Shown here: positions 30,256-40,648 of the stretch, in pieces | Numbering within the stretch: the stretch's first letter is position 1 | Layout of the letters: every line of letters starts with the position of its first letter | NCBI GenBank assembly: GCA_902651635.1 | Contig: CACRSC010000101.1 | Location: 16,786-80,785 of the forward strand | DNA from: Mastigamoeba balamuthi | Taxonomy: Eukaryota > Evosea > Mastigamoebida > Mastigamoebidae | DNA length: 64,000 nucleotides | Reading direction: 5' to 3' | Program-made: the position numbers and the translations under genes | The notes under the pieces: generated by a model | Database searches by the model: none | What the model saw: only the letters and a program-made list of their open reading frames with translations | What the model was told of the DNA's origin: nothing

Positions 30256-30669
30256 CTGTCCCCGGCCGTCCTCATTCCCGCGGGCCGTCTGAGGCCTGTG
30301 CAGTGGCCTCTCCCATCCTCGGTGACCTATCTGCCAAGTGAAGACACCTGTCATGCTGTTGGTCTGCAGGTGCATGCCGCTCACAATGTGATTGTCGTGG
30401 GTCTGCGGGCTCGCGGGCCCACAGTGCAATCGCTGCCACTGGAATCGTGGCCATACAATCATCCAGTGCTGGTCTTTCATGAGAATCAACTTCGCAATGT
30501 CATCAGTGAAACATTGAAGATAACAAATGAAATGCAGAATTGTATTCTGCGCTGCTGCGGTTCGGTGAAAAAAGCTCGAGGGCTGGTGAATGTCGTTGTG
30601 CGGGGGTGAGTAGAGTGTGGGCTGAGCGGGTGCTGGATGGTACGCGGGTGGACTGCGCCCGTCGTGCAC
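30256..30669. other. Spacer at the 3' end of the receptor-like array
   Basis: No gene supported; probably holds the 3' end of R1 transcripts. Confidence 0.45.
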
Positions 30670-32475
30670 TTAATGAGAGATGTCCGTGACGCAGTCCTGA
30701 GCACCGCTCCCGCCGACACCGATATCGTAGCTGTCCGTGTGCAGCTGCACGCTCGGCAGCTCGCCCAGCGGCGGCGGCGGCGGCGTGTACTCGAGCACGG
30801 GCATGCAGGGCCCCGTCGTGAGGCTGAGAGGCGCCAAGCTCTCTCGTGCGAACTGCTCCATGTCCACGCTGAGCTGGAACGAGTCCGAGGCAACGGCGCC
30901 AACGCCCACTCCAGAGTCCGCAGTCACTCCGGAGAACACGGTGGGGCCGCCCTCGACGCTGTTGTTTTCCGTGTGCGACACCGAGACGAAGTTGGCCGAC
31001 GGGCCCTGCACGGGGAAGTTCGCGGCTCCTTGGTTGCGCTTGGAGAGCGACCTCAGGACGGCCATCACGACGACAACGACCGCGGCCACCACGATCGCAC
31101 CCCCAACCACTCCCACTAGAGGCGCAACGAAGGACAGGTTCGGCCCATCGCCTCTGGAATTCGATTTCGCATTAGAATAGAATTTCAAATTGCACTTGGT
31201 TTTGAAACGAATGTGAGCGCACTTCTCCGGGGCGCACGAGTCGTAGAACCACAGCGAGCACGCGGCGCGCGACGACGAAGACGCGTTGAGGCAGAGCCCG
31301 GTGTCGGAGCACCACCCGCACGAGGGACTCTCGGCGACGCAGCTGAGGCACGTCTCGTGCTGCTCGCAGCCGTCCCCCGAGCTCGCCTCAGCGACGGGCG
31401 GCTTGGGTGGCTGCACGTACTTGGCCCGCCAGAAGCCCAGCATAGAGACCGTCTTGTTGAAGTGCCGCACGAGCACCGCTCGCGCTGATTTGGGCGTCGA
31501 GCACGCGGGGGCCGAGGACGTCGTCTCGACAGCAGCGATCCACCCGCTGGCCGCGTTTGTCAGGAGGAAGTCGCCTGTGGTGGGCGACTGCTCCGCTGTC
31601 CACGTGCACTCGCTCTCGGTGCCACTGCACGAGTGGCGCAGGGCCAGGGGCACCGAGTCGTTGTCGAGCAACTGCGTGCCGACCCCGAGGAATACCGACG
31701 TGTTGTAGAGCCGCAGGCTGAACGCGGCGGAAGCGTTGGGACCCGTGCTGAGCGCGGGCACGACATCCCACCAGCAGGGCTCGCCCAGCGCGCGCGTGTT
31801 GAAGAACACGGCGCTGCCGTTGCAGGCACAAAGCCAATAGTACGTGTCCTGCACGTAGACGCCCACAGGCGAGCTCTGCGAGGCCACCCACGAGGCCAGC
31901 GTGGCATCCGCGGGTCTGTCGACAAGCCCGACTGTCCAGCCCATCATCCCCGAGAACCACGTGGCGCAGAGGTAGTCATAGCCGCGGGCGTATCCGACGT
32001 ACCTGCCCCGCTGCTCAAACGACACCAGCGCGGGGTTCGACAGCCCCGCCACCTTGCGGAACGTGCACAGCGACGCCGACACGGCTGGGCTGACGGCCAC
32101 CAGGCGGCCAGTGGCGTTGCTCTCTGCGCAGAGGAAGAAGCCGTCGTTGGCTGCGGGCATCAGCGACACGCCGTCGGCGGAGCCGTCGAGGCCCGGAAGC
32201 TCGCGGAACAGGAACTGCGCATCCGAGTAGACCCTCGGCGTCGCGTACACTGTCCAGGGAGGGGTGGGCTTGTCAGGCAAGCTGTGGGGGGCCCGTGGGG
32301 GCTTCGGGGATTGGGGGCCTGTGTAGTGGGGCAGGAGGAAAAAACCGTCTTTGCAATCGCCGATGATGGCCACGCGGAGGGCGAGGCTCGGGTCCCACGC
32401 CGAGTTGTACTGCGTGTAGACCGAGCACAGGGCTGCTGCTGGGAGGAGCAGCAGGGGCAGCAGCCTGTGCTGCAT
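30670..32475 (-). CDS. R1: type I membrane protein, AbfB-like ectodomain, PSI module
   Basis: Exons 32346-32475, 31223-32249 and 30670-31153, with GT-AG introns of 96 and 69 nt, give 546 aa. Signal peptide 1-18. AbfB-like beta-trefoil motifs are FLFRELPGL (56-64), CTFRKVAGLSNPALVSF (105-121) and RYVGYA. In arabinofuranosidase B modules the equivalent F..VPGL...VSF...YLRH lines bind sugar side chains. A second repeat-rich part follows (YYWLC, CTWTAEQS, GFWRAKY). A PSI-like module with CLSC...CGWC lies at about 341-383. The membrane helix is about 394-418 and the tail 419-546 contains ESLAPLSLTTGPC. Both introns are multiples of three without stops, so the genomic frame is open for 601 codons. 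Glycan binding and signalling are inferred. It lacks the intron 2 found in R2-R6. Confidence 0.8.
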   Translation of the reverse strand: MQHRLLPLLLLPAAALCSVYTQYNSAWDPSLALRVAIIGDCKDGFFLLPHYTGPQSPKPPRAPHSLPDKPTPPWTVYATPRVYSDAQFLFRELPGLDGSADGVSLMPAANDGFFLCAESNATGRLVAVSPAVSASLCTFRKVAGLSNPALVSFEQRGRYVGYARGYDYLCATWFSGMMGWTVGLVDRPADATLASWVASQSSPVGVYVQDTYYWLCACNGSAVFFNTRALGEPCWWDVVPALSTGPNASAAFSLRLYNTSVFLGVGTQLLDNDSVPLALRHSCSGTESECTWTAEQSPTTGDFLLTNAASGWIAAVETTSSAPACSTPKSARAVLVRHFNKTVSMLGFWRAKYVQPPKPPVAEASSGDGCEQHETCLSCVAESPSCGWCSDTGLCLNASSSSRAACSLWFYDSCAPEKCAHIRFKTKCNLKFYSNAKSNSRGDGPNLSFVAPLVGVVGGAIVVAAVVVVVMAVLRSLSKRNQGAANFPVQGPSANFVSVSHTENNSVEGGPTVFSGVTADSGVGVGAVASDSFQLSVDMEQFARESLAPLSLTTGPCMPVLEYTPPPPPLGELPSVQLHTDSYDIGVGGSGAQDCVTDISH

Positions 32476-33539
32476 TAAATGCGCTGCTGCACAACACAGA
32501 TATCCCGCCCCCGCTGTTTTTTCTCTGCACTTTTCGCTATTTTTGGGTTCCGATATAGAATCGCGCCTGTCGCGCGGCCGCGATGGCCTCCATGGCGTTT
32601 GCCCTCTCCACGCCGCTCACTGGTCGTGGCGGTGTTGATTCATTTCTCGGCGAAAACGAGAGATATCTTCCAGGGAGTATTTCCAAAAAGGAATTGAGGA
32701 ACAGTTGATCCGGGCTGATTTCCTGGTATGGCGGAGTCGGCAGCAGACCACACACTATGTTGTCGGTGACCGCGCCCGTGGTGGTATGTATTGGGAGGTG
32801 GAAAGACCTCCTTTCTATTTTGGGGTGTGGGACAAACTGACCTCCCTGAATCGAGCCGCCGATTTGTTACGGGTCTCCAGAAGCTCGCCCAGGCGATAGT
32901 AGTTCCATCCGGGTTGCTGCCCCTCCCACGTTGCCGTGGCAAATGGCGAGTGCTACCCGAATCCTGACTGAAGTCAAGTGAACATGAATTCTCGAAAATG
33001 GCGTGTGCTTCGTTTTCCGTTCTCGTGCACACGGTGGTTTTAAACCGGCGGGGAGCGGCAGCCCGGGCATGCCTGGCAGATCAGCAGGTGGGCCTGAGCG
33101 CACGCAATGTCGTGTAGCAGCACAACTGATTTCGCTGGGGAAACAGTGCAGCGCAATGCGTGTGGGGCTGGCGCACCCCTTCGGAGAGCGGGGGGAACAC
33201 CTCCGGCCCCTGCCCGACCGTCCGCGAGTGGAGGAGCGGGAGAGGCGCGCGTGGCAGCTCCGCACTCACCACTGGCAGCCGGTGCAGGCCCCTCAAGTCC
33301 CGCGCAGGGCGAGTGCAACACACCGGCGAGCCCCGATCGGCCCGGCACCGCACAACTGCCCAAAGGGGCAACGGAACACATCAGAGAGCGCTGTGCTGGA
33401 CAATTCACGCAGTGCGATATCCGCAACGAGGAAAATCGAAATATCTCCGTCGGCGAACAAAAACGTCACAGGTGCTCAGAAATCCGCAGAACCGTCACAA
33501 GCCAGAGAAGCAAGCATCGAACCAGCAGCAGCAGCAGCA
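32476..33539. other. Divergent spacer between R1 and the NmrA-like gene
   Basis: About 1.1 kb between two starts facing away from each other. GC-rich frames on both strands carry no domain. No gene supported. Confidence 0.5.
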
Positions 33540-34579
33540 ATGCCCAAGTACGTCCTGACAGGGGCCGACGGGAACCTGGGCTCCGTGGCCGCCGACTACG
33601 CGCTCGAGATCGCTGCTCCCGGCGACCAGCTCGTCTTCACGTCGTACAAGCTCGAGGCCCTCCCGCAGGCCACCCTCCAGCGCTGGCGCGCCCGCGGCGC
33701 AGAGGTCGTCGCGGCCACCTACGACGACGTCGAGACGCTCCAGCGCGTCTTCGCGGGCGCCGAGGCCATCGCGTTCATCTCCACCTGGCTCCTCGGCGAG
33801 GGCCGCCGCAAGCAGGTGCCTTTTTGTGGCGTAGCCGCAGAGCGCCCGCGCGCAGAGCAGCGGGTCCGCGGAACGATTCCTGATTCCGGAGACTTCTCGC
33901 GCAGGCGCGGAACGTGATCGCGGCGGCCAAGGCGGCCGGGGTGAAGCGCGTGTGCTACACGTCGTTCGTTGGGGCGGGGACTACGGCGACGCGGGACGAG
34001 GACATCCCGTTCCTTCCGCGGGACCACCACTACGTCGAGGGCGTCATCCGGGCCTCGGGGCTGCAGTACAGCATCCAGCGCAACTACCTCTACGCCGACA
34101 ACATCCCGGCGCTGTTCGCGCAGTCGTGGCGGTTCTGCGGCGACCGCTGGCTGACCAACGCGCACGGGCAGCGCGGGGCCTACGTGGCCCGCGAGGACTG
34201 CGGCCGCGTGCTGGGCGCGCTGCTGCTGGGCCGCGGCGAGGCCAACCGCGTCTACGAGGTCACGGGGCCCGCGGCCGTCACGCAGCAGGAGGTCTTCGAG
34301 TGGATGTGCGCGCAGACGGGCTACAAGGGCCAGTTTGTCGACATGCCCGACGCGGAGCTGCGCAAGTGGTGGCTCGACCACGGGCTGCCCCTCGACGTCT
34401 ACGGCGACTTCAGCAAGCTGCCCATGAAGCTCTGCATCGGCGACCTGCTCTGCTGCGGCGAGATGCTCGCCAACGGCTCCATGAGCCAGACCACCGACGC
34501 CGTCGAGAAGCTCACGGGCCGCAAGCCCCTGCCCTTCCAGCAGGCGCTCCTCAAGTACAAGGACATCTTCCCCAAGTAG
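33540..34579 (+). CDS. NmrA-like NAD(P)-binding oxidoreductase (quinone reductase QorB type)
   Basis: Exons 33540-33815 and 33905-34579 with an 89-nt phase-0 GT-AG intron give 316 aa. The N-terminus YVLTGADGNLGS is a Rossmann-type dinucleotide loop of the atypical short-chain NmrA group (usually TGATGxxG). VKRVCYTSFVGAG, HHYVEGVIRASGLQYSIQRNYLYADN and YEVTGPAAVTQQEVFEW follow the order seen in bacterial and fungal NAD(P)H:quinone oxidoreductase 2 (QorB) and related proteins. No signal peptide, so probably cytosolic and reducing quinones or sensing NADP(H). The length is close to the family norm (about 285-320). It is a single-copy plus-strand gene inside the minus-strand R array. The substrate is not determined by sequence. 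Confidence 0.8.
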
Positions 34580-35107
34580 CACCGCCTGTCCGATGCCCTC
34601 CCCTGCGGCCCGCGGCCTGCCCGCACTGAAGCCCGGGGCAGCGCGGGGGTTCAGAATGCACGCCAACCAGTTCTGCAAATACAAAAAACAAAGTGCCCTC
34701 TGTGGATAGAAAAAACCGCTACTGTGCCGGTCCGTGGCTGCAGCCGCGGAAGCTGGCGTTCGGCACCCCGAGCTTCCGAGCAGCTATTTTGCTCAGCATA
34801 AGGCGCTGACCGTTCCGAGTCTCCGAATCTTGCCAGTGTGGGGGGAAATCATATAAACTAGCTCAGAGGGGAACTTACTGTCTGGACCGAACCCACAGTC
34901 GCCCGCGATTGAGGCGAAGCGGTGGTACGACGGTGTCCGTGGGCTGCCGTGCTGTCCGAACGCACGGTTGTGCCCGATGCGGACTGGAAAACCGCAGGTT
35001 GTGTTCTTTCGAAGAGAAGCCTTCGCCATTTTGAGCTGCAACGCTGATTTTGCCACTGCGCACCTGTTAGGCTTTTCCGAATGAAGACGAACGTCCCACT
35101 TAGTTAA
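34580..35107. other. Spacer without a supported gene
   Basis: Lies between convergent 3' ends of the NmrA-like gene and R2. No gene or repeat recognised. Confidence 0.5.
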
Positions 35108-37056
35108 TTATGAGCGATAGTATACTTGGCTGGCAATATTAGATTGTTTTCTCTTCTCATTTGGAGTTGAAATGAAGATGAATTCCCGGGTTTCCCGAGA
35201 GGTTTGAATGGCGCACTGCTGCTCAGAGCGGAAATGTTGCGAAACTGGAGACCCCATCTGGGCCCCACCCGCCCCATCATCGCCGGCGTCTGCCCGCACC
35301 GTCAGCACATCTGAAGTCACGGCGAAGTGGATCCCGAGGTTGGCCATGGGGAGGCAGGGCCCCGACGCGAGGCTGAGAGGCGCCAAGCTCTCGCCTGCGA
35401 ACTGCCTGGAGAACGTGCTGAGGCCCGACAGCTGTGAGTCGGGGAGCACGCCCGTCTCGAGGTCGGGAGTCACAGCGAGGAACTCTGTGGGTGCCTCTGG
35501 GTCGTTCTGGTGGCCCTCGCGAGACACAAAAACGAAGTCAGCGGACGCCGAGGGCTCGTGTGTCGGGGCTCCCGAGCTGCCCTGCGACCTCCTGGCCAGC
35601 ACCCTGACCACAATGGCCACCGTCGCAGCGGCGCCGACCACCACGGCAACGGAGCAGACGACGCCGACAAGAGGCACGACGAGCGACGACAGGCCCCTCT
35701 TTCCTCTGCAGAAGAGCGGTCAGACACGCTCAGAGACATTCGAGTGCCATTGCAGTGGTCGCACCTGGACGCGGCGGTGCAGGTGCCGCTGAGCCACAGC
35801 GAGCAGTTGTGGGGCGATTGCAGACGACGCGTTGAGGCAGAGGCCCGTGTCGGCGCACCAGCCGCACAGCTCATCGCTCGACGCGCAGCTCTGGCACGTC
35901 TTTCGTTGGGCGCACAGACCGCCCTCCAAGGCATTTCGGGAGCCGTCGCCCATGGCAACCACGTCAGGCTTAGTCGGCTGGGCGTATCCGGACCGCCAGA
36001 AGCCCAGTGTCTGCGGAGTCGCGTTGTGCTGCCTGGCCAGCAGCACTGCCCGTGTGGCCCCCGCTGTCTCCTGCAGCGTCACGACCAGCCCGCTCGCCAC
36101 GTGCGTCAGGAACAAGTCGCCCATCCGCGGAGACATGTCCGCAGTCCATATGCAGAGGCGCTCTGTGCCCGCGCAGCTGTGCACGCGCAGCGGCAGCGCC
36201 GCAGAGTCGTTGTCGCCGGGGCTCTCGTGCTCAGCGACTCCCAGGAAGAGGGACGTGTTGCGCAGGCGGAGGCTCACAGCGCTGGACGGGCTGTCGTCTG
36301 TGCCCAGCGCTGCCACCACGTCCCACTGGCACTGCACGCTGTCTCTGAGGTGGTCCGTGTCGACGAACACAGCGCTGCCGCTGCGATCGCAGAGCCAGTA
36401 GCGCGTGTCCTGCACGTACACCGACACCACGGATCTCTGCGATACCACCCACGTGGCCAGCCTGGCGTCTGCGGGCCTCTCGACGAGCCCCACGGTCCAC
36501 CCTGTCCGTCTTGCAAACATGGCGGCGCAGTCGTACGAGTACTCACGCGCGTAGGCGACGTACCTTCCCCGCTGCTCAAACGACACCAGCGCAGGGTTCG
36601 ACAGCCCCGCCACCTTGCGGAATGTGCACTACGTGCCGGTCTTTAGTGCGCAGGAGGCAGCAGCAGCGTGGAAGGCGAGCGCACCAGCGAGGGGCTGAGG
36701 GCCGCGCGGCTGGCAAAGACGAGGCGGTCCGTGTCGTTGCCCTCTGCGCAGAGGAAGAAGCCATCGTTGGGCGCGGGCATCAGCGACACGCCGTCGGCGG
36801 AGCCGTCGAGGCCCGGCATCTCGCGGAAGAGGAACTGGGCGTCCGAGTAGACCCTGGGCGTCGCGTACACTGCGGGGAAAATAGGGTGTGAACGGGGCAT
36901 CTCGGTGGGCCTGTGGAGCGGTGCACGGTCTCTGCAGGTGCCAATGACCATGGAGCGCAGGCCGAGGCTCGTCTCCCACGCAGAGTTGTACTGCGTGAGG
37001 ACCGCGGAGCACAGCGCAGCCGCGCTGGGAAGGAGCAGCAACAGTTGGGGCTGCAT
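35108..37056 (-). pseudogene. R2: receptor-like family member with one frame change
   Basis: Exons 36927-37056, 36685-36869, 35765-36628 and 35108-35705, with GT-AG introns of 57, 56 and 59 nt. Signal peptide MQPQLLLLLPSAAALCS. The ectodomain lines FLFREMPGL and CTFRKVAGLSNP and the PSI module are present. In the PSI module (near 35825) one extra base relative to R3 (TCTGCAATCGCC against TACGCATCGCC) throws the frame before CSLWL. The membrane helix and tail (ESLAPLSLASGPC) are in the frame that would apply without that base. This could be a very young pseudogene or a sequencing error. It carries the extra intron 2 typical of R2-R6. Confidence 0.65.
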
Positions 37057-37103
37057 GTTTCAGTGAACTGGGGATTGGGGATTCGGTTGTTGGAAATTCA
37101 CTT

Positions 37104-37151
37104 GTGCAGTTTTCCTGCATTTGTCTTCGAGAGAACAGGAAAAGAAGACCC
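37104..37151 (-). promoter_or_regulatory. Shared upstream element, R2
   Basis: Minus strand: GGGTCTTCTTTTCCTG, about 15 bases, then AAATGCAGGAAAACTGCAC, ending 48 nt before the R2 start codon. The same arrangement occurs before R3, R4 and R5 and probably marks the core promoter or 5' UTR. Confidence 0.5.
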
Positions 37152-37683
37152 GCAGAATCAGGCAGAAGCGGTGTGAGCAGACCGCCGAATGAGGGCAGGC
37201 ATAATTCATCTTGATGATTGGTTAGAGCACTTCAAGCCAGCAGAAGAGGTGGGAAAAACTGATGCTTCTACACGATTTCCTCTTTCTGGCGCGTAATACA
37301 CGTGGAACATACCGAGGAACAACGGTGACGCCGATTCAGCCGAGTCACCGGTTGATTGTTTCAAAGACCGGAATTATTCCCGCTATCAGCATTCATCACA
37401 GAATCTCGCTCTGACCCGTTCGGGTGACCTGGATTCAGGAACACCGGGAAAAGAGTTATCATGGCCCAACGAACATCAATCAATGCCCCTCACCACTTAG
37501 CAAACAAGCTTTCACTCGTGTATTAAATGCCTCGATTCCCAATGTGTATGCCTATACGCCCACATTTTCAGTCAAGACTGAAAGCACAGAGGATTGTTGC
37601 AAAACAAAGGCAAAACGGGCCCACTTCGCGCACAGGGCTTTCTAATTGGCTCGTCTCTAAAACACAAGTGCGCAACTACGCGA
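37152..37683. other. Upstream spacer of R2, no gene
   Basis: No supported coding frame. Confidence 0.5.
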
Positions 37684-39566
37684 TTATTGTTGCATCTCTA
37701 ACTGTGGATATGTAATGATACCAGAGGCTATCTTCTGGGACCCGCTTGTCCCTGCATCGCAGTTGTCGGCCTGCACCGTCGGTGCATCAGGCGCCATAGC
37801 GGCGATCTGGATCCCGAGGCTCGCGATGAGGAGGCAGGGCCCCGCTGTGAGGCTGAGAGGCGCCAGGCTCTCGCTGGCGAACGTCCCAGAGTCCGCGTTG
37901 AGGCCCGAGAGCTGCGTGTCCGGAAACACGCCTGTATCGACGTCAGGGGTCACGCCGAGGAACTCTGTGGGTGCCTCTGCGCCGCCGTTGTCGTGGCCCT
38001 CGCGAGAAACAAAAACAAAGTCAGCCGATTCCGACTGCTTCTCCGTCTGAGCTCCAGTGCTGCCCTTCGACTTCGACTTGGACCTCCTGGCCAGCGACCA
38101 CCTGGCCACGAAAGCCGCCGTCACAGCGCAGGCCAAAACGGCCACGCAGCCGAAGACGCCGACCAGCTGCGCATAGAGCGACGACAGACCCGCTCCACCG
38201 CTGCAGCACATCGTCAGGCAAGAGGGCATCGCGGGAGGTCTCACTTGGACGCAGTAGTGCAGGTCCCGCGGAGCCACAGCGAGCAGTTGTGGGGCGATGC
38301 GTACGACGCGTTGAGGCAGAGGCCCGTATCAGGGCACCAGCTGCACTCCCCGACAGACGCGCAGCTCTGGCACGTCTTCCGCTGGGCGCAGCTGTCGACC
38401 TCGTCCGCAGTCGCAGACGAGCTGCCTGAGGAGCCGTCGCCCGAGCGCGACGAGGCCGCGACCACCACCACATTGGGCGTCGTGGGCCGGGCGTAGCCGG
38501 ACCGCCAGAAGCCCAGTGTCTGCAGTGTCGCGTTGCGCTGCCTGGCCAGCAGCACTGCTTGCTTGCCCAGCGCTGTCTCCTGCAGCGTCACGACCAGCCC
38601 GCTCGCCACGTGCGACAGGAAGAAGTTGCCGAGCCGCGGGGAGATGTTCGCAGTCCACACGCAGAGGCGCTCTGTGCCCGCGCAGCTGTGCACGCGCAGC
38701 GGCAGCGCCGCAGAGTCGTTGTCGTCGGGGCTCTCGTGCTCAGCGACGCCCAGGAAGAGGGACGTGTTGCGCAGGCGGAGGCTCACAGCGCTGGACGGTC
38801 TGTCGTCTGTGCCCAGCGCTGCCACCACGTCCCACTGGCACTGCGCGTCGTTGTCGTCCGTGTCGACGAACACGGCGCTGCCGCTCAGCTCGCAGAGCCA
38901 CGAGTATGTGTCCTGCACGTACACCGACACCACGGAGCTCTGCGATGCCACCCACGTGGCCAGCCTGGCGTCGGATGGCCTCTCGACGAGCCCTACGGTC
39001 CACCCGGGAGTCTCTAGGAACCACATGGCGCAATCGTACGAGTACTCACGCGCGTAGCCGACGTACCTTCGCCGCTGCTCAAACGACACCAGCGCGGGGT
39101 TCGACAGCCCCGCCACCTTGCGGAACGTGCACTGCGTGCCGGCCGTTAGTGCGCAGAGGGCAGCAGCGGCGTGGGAGGCGTGTGCACCAGCGATGGGCTG
39201 AGGGCAGCGCGGCTGGTAACGACGATGCGGTCCGAGTCGCTGCTCTCTGCGCAGAGGAAGAAGCCGTCGGTGGCCGCGGGCATCAGCGACACGCTGCCCG
39301 CGGAGCCGTCGAGGCCCGGCAGCTCGCGGAACAGAAACTGCGCGTCCGAGTACAATCTGGGCGTCGCGTACACTGCGGCAGAGGGCGGCAAGTGAGCGGA
39401 GGGGCCTCTGGGGGGAGCGAATGGCGCCGGGAGCTGCACCGTCTCTGCAGTCGCCGTGGAGCATGGAGCGCAGGCCGAGGCTCGTGTCCCCCGCGGAGTT
39501 GTACTGCGTGAGGACCGAGGCGCAGAGGGCTGCGGTGGGAAGCAGCAGCAACAGTTGGGGCAGCAT
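37684..39566 (-). CDS. R3: type I membrane protein, AbfB-like ectodomain, PSI module
   Basis: Four exons (39440-39566, 39188-39372, 38245-39131, 37684-38200) with GT-AG introns of 67, 56 and 44 nt give 571 aa. Signal peptide MLPQLLLLLPTAALC. FLFRELPGL and CTFRKVAGLSNP mark the AbfB-like part. SWLCELSG, ERLCVWTA and LGFWRSGY mark the second ectodomain part. The PSI-like module (CAQRKTCQSC, CSWCPDTGLCLN) precedes the membrane helix (LVGVFGCVAVLACAVTAAFV). The helix ends in a strongly basic stop-transfer run rich in Arg, Ser and Lys. The tail has SADFVFVSREG, TEFLGVTPD and ESLAPLSLTAGPC. Starts from 39623 are possible in frame but would bury the signal peptide. Looks intact. Confidence 0.8.
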
Positions 39567-39606
39567 GCACCAGCGAGCCTGTGTGCTGATCCGTTGCAAA
39601 TTCAAA

Positions 39607-39660
39607 GTGCAGTTTTCGTGCATTTGTCTCTGTCTTTGTTAGAGCAGGAAAAGAAGACCC
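39607..39660 (-). promoter_or_regulatory. Shared upstream element, R3
   Basis: Minus strand GGGTCTTCTTTTCCTG...AAATGCACGAAAACTGCAC, ending 41 nt before the R3 start codon; near-identical to the R2 element. Confidence 0.5.
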
Positions 39661-40648
39661 CGTGTGACACGTCGACCTGCCAGCAAGCCTGCGACATCAG
39701 TGGTCGACGCGCAGCACCGAGCTGTGACTGGGCGAGCACTCTCCATCTGTCTTGTCTCGCGGGGACCTGGTGTGCGGGTGGACTGTCAGCCAGTTGGACT
39801 ACGGTGTTTCTTCCCGATAGCCTCTTCTGGCCACATCGCCGCACCAGAACTCCCGCTGAAGCAAATCAGCGCCACCGGTTGTGGAGCATCTCCGAGCCTC
39901 TCCGGGGCAAGATGCAATAGCCACTCGGCGGTATGCAACTCTCAGAGCATAGGACCAGAGAGTGGGCCACTTGCTGCCTGCTTGCTTTCACCATTGAAAC
40001 TTAGCCAACACACAAGCGGGCTACGCGACCCGAAGGCAAGCAGTTTTCGTGCCTTCGCCTGGAATCGCAAAGGGCGAAAATAGCACAATGGTGGGCATTG
40101 CCAAAACAAATGATTCCTTATCCGGGGGTCCGCAACCCCCTGTTAACAAATCCGCATTGCCACTGCCCTTGGGAATACTGCAGTGGGTCCATATGTCCCA
40201 GAACCGCCGCCAGCACAGCCAACGCCGTGCTGATGCTGTTTCTGGAGGCTTGAAATGGGGAGGCAGGGCCCCGTGCCTCTTAGACACCGCCGGTCTCGTT
40301 GTTACGAGTCGCGAGGAATTCTGTCTGTGCCTCCGTGTTGTCTCCATGAGTGTCGGCAGGCGCCTGTCGATGTGCCATGTAATCGCGCTCTGTGCCAGTA
40401 CAGCCGAGGCCCGCTTTCGGAGAGGCTCCCTTCTGGGCCCCTCTGGCCCCAGAATCGCCTGTGCCTATGTGCCGGACTGGATTGCGAGCACAATTGACGT
40501 CGCTGGAAATGGATTCAGAGCTCCAATGGGAGACAGGTACCTACCCCCATGTCGAGTGCGTTGGTTTTGCCACAGAGCTCGTCGTCATCTTCCTCGATTC
40601 TATAAATTGTCTCCAAAACACACAGAACTTTTGTTGAGTACCGCGCCG
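39661..40648. other. Spacer between R4 and R3 with a small R-family relic
   Basis: No intact gene. The relic at 40240-40350 is listed separately. The remainder holds only short frames. Confidence 0.5.
40240..40350 (-). pseudogene. Short relic of an R-family tail exon
   Basis: ATGGGGAGGCAGGGCCCCG (from about 40255) is shared exactly with the tail exon of R4 near 40760. It is followed by shortened matches to GTCTCGTTGT and CGAGGAATTCTGTC. The order is as in the tail exon, but with large parts missing. It is evidence of a further, lost copy between R3 and R4. Confidence 0.5.

Noticed and set aside
32479-33430. Frames on both strands between R1 and the NmrA-like gene
   Set aside because: Low-complexity, overlapping on both strands, no motifs and no conserved partner.
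40515-40648. Extension of the R4 frame past its tail exon
   Set aside because: The long frame ending at 40515 arises by reading through the last intron into the wrong frame. The membrane helix and the family tail motif are in the frame ending at 40649.
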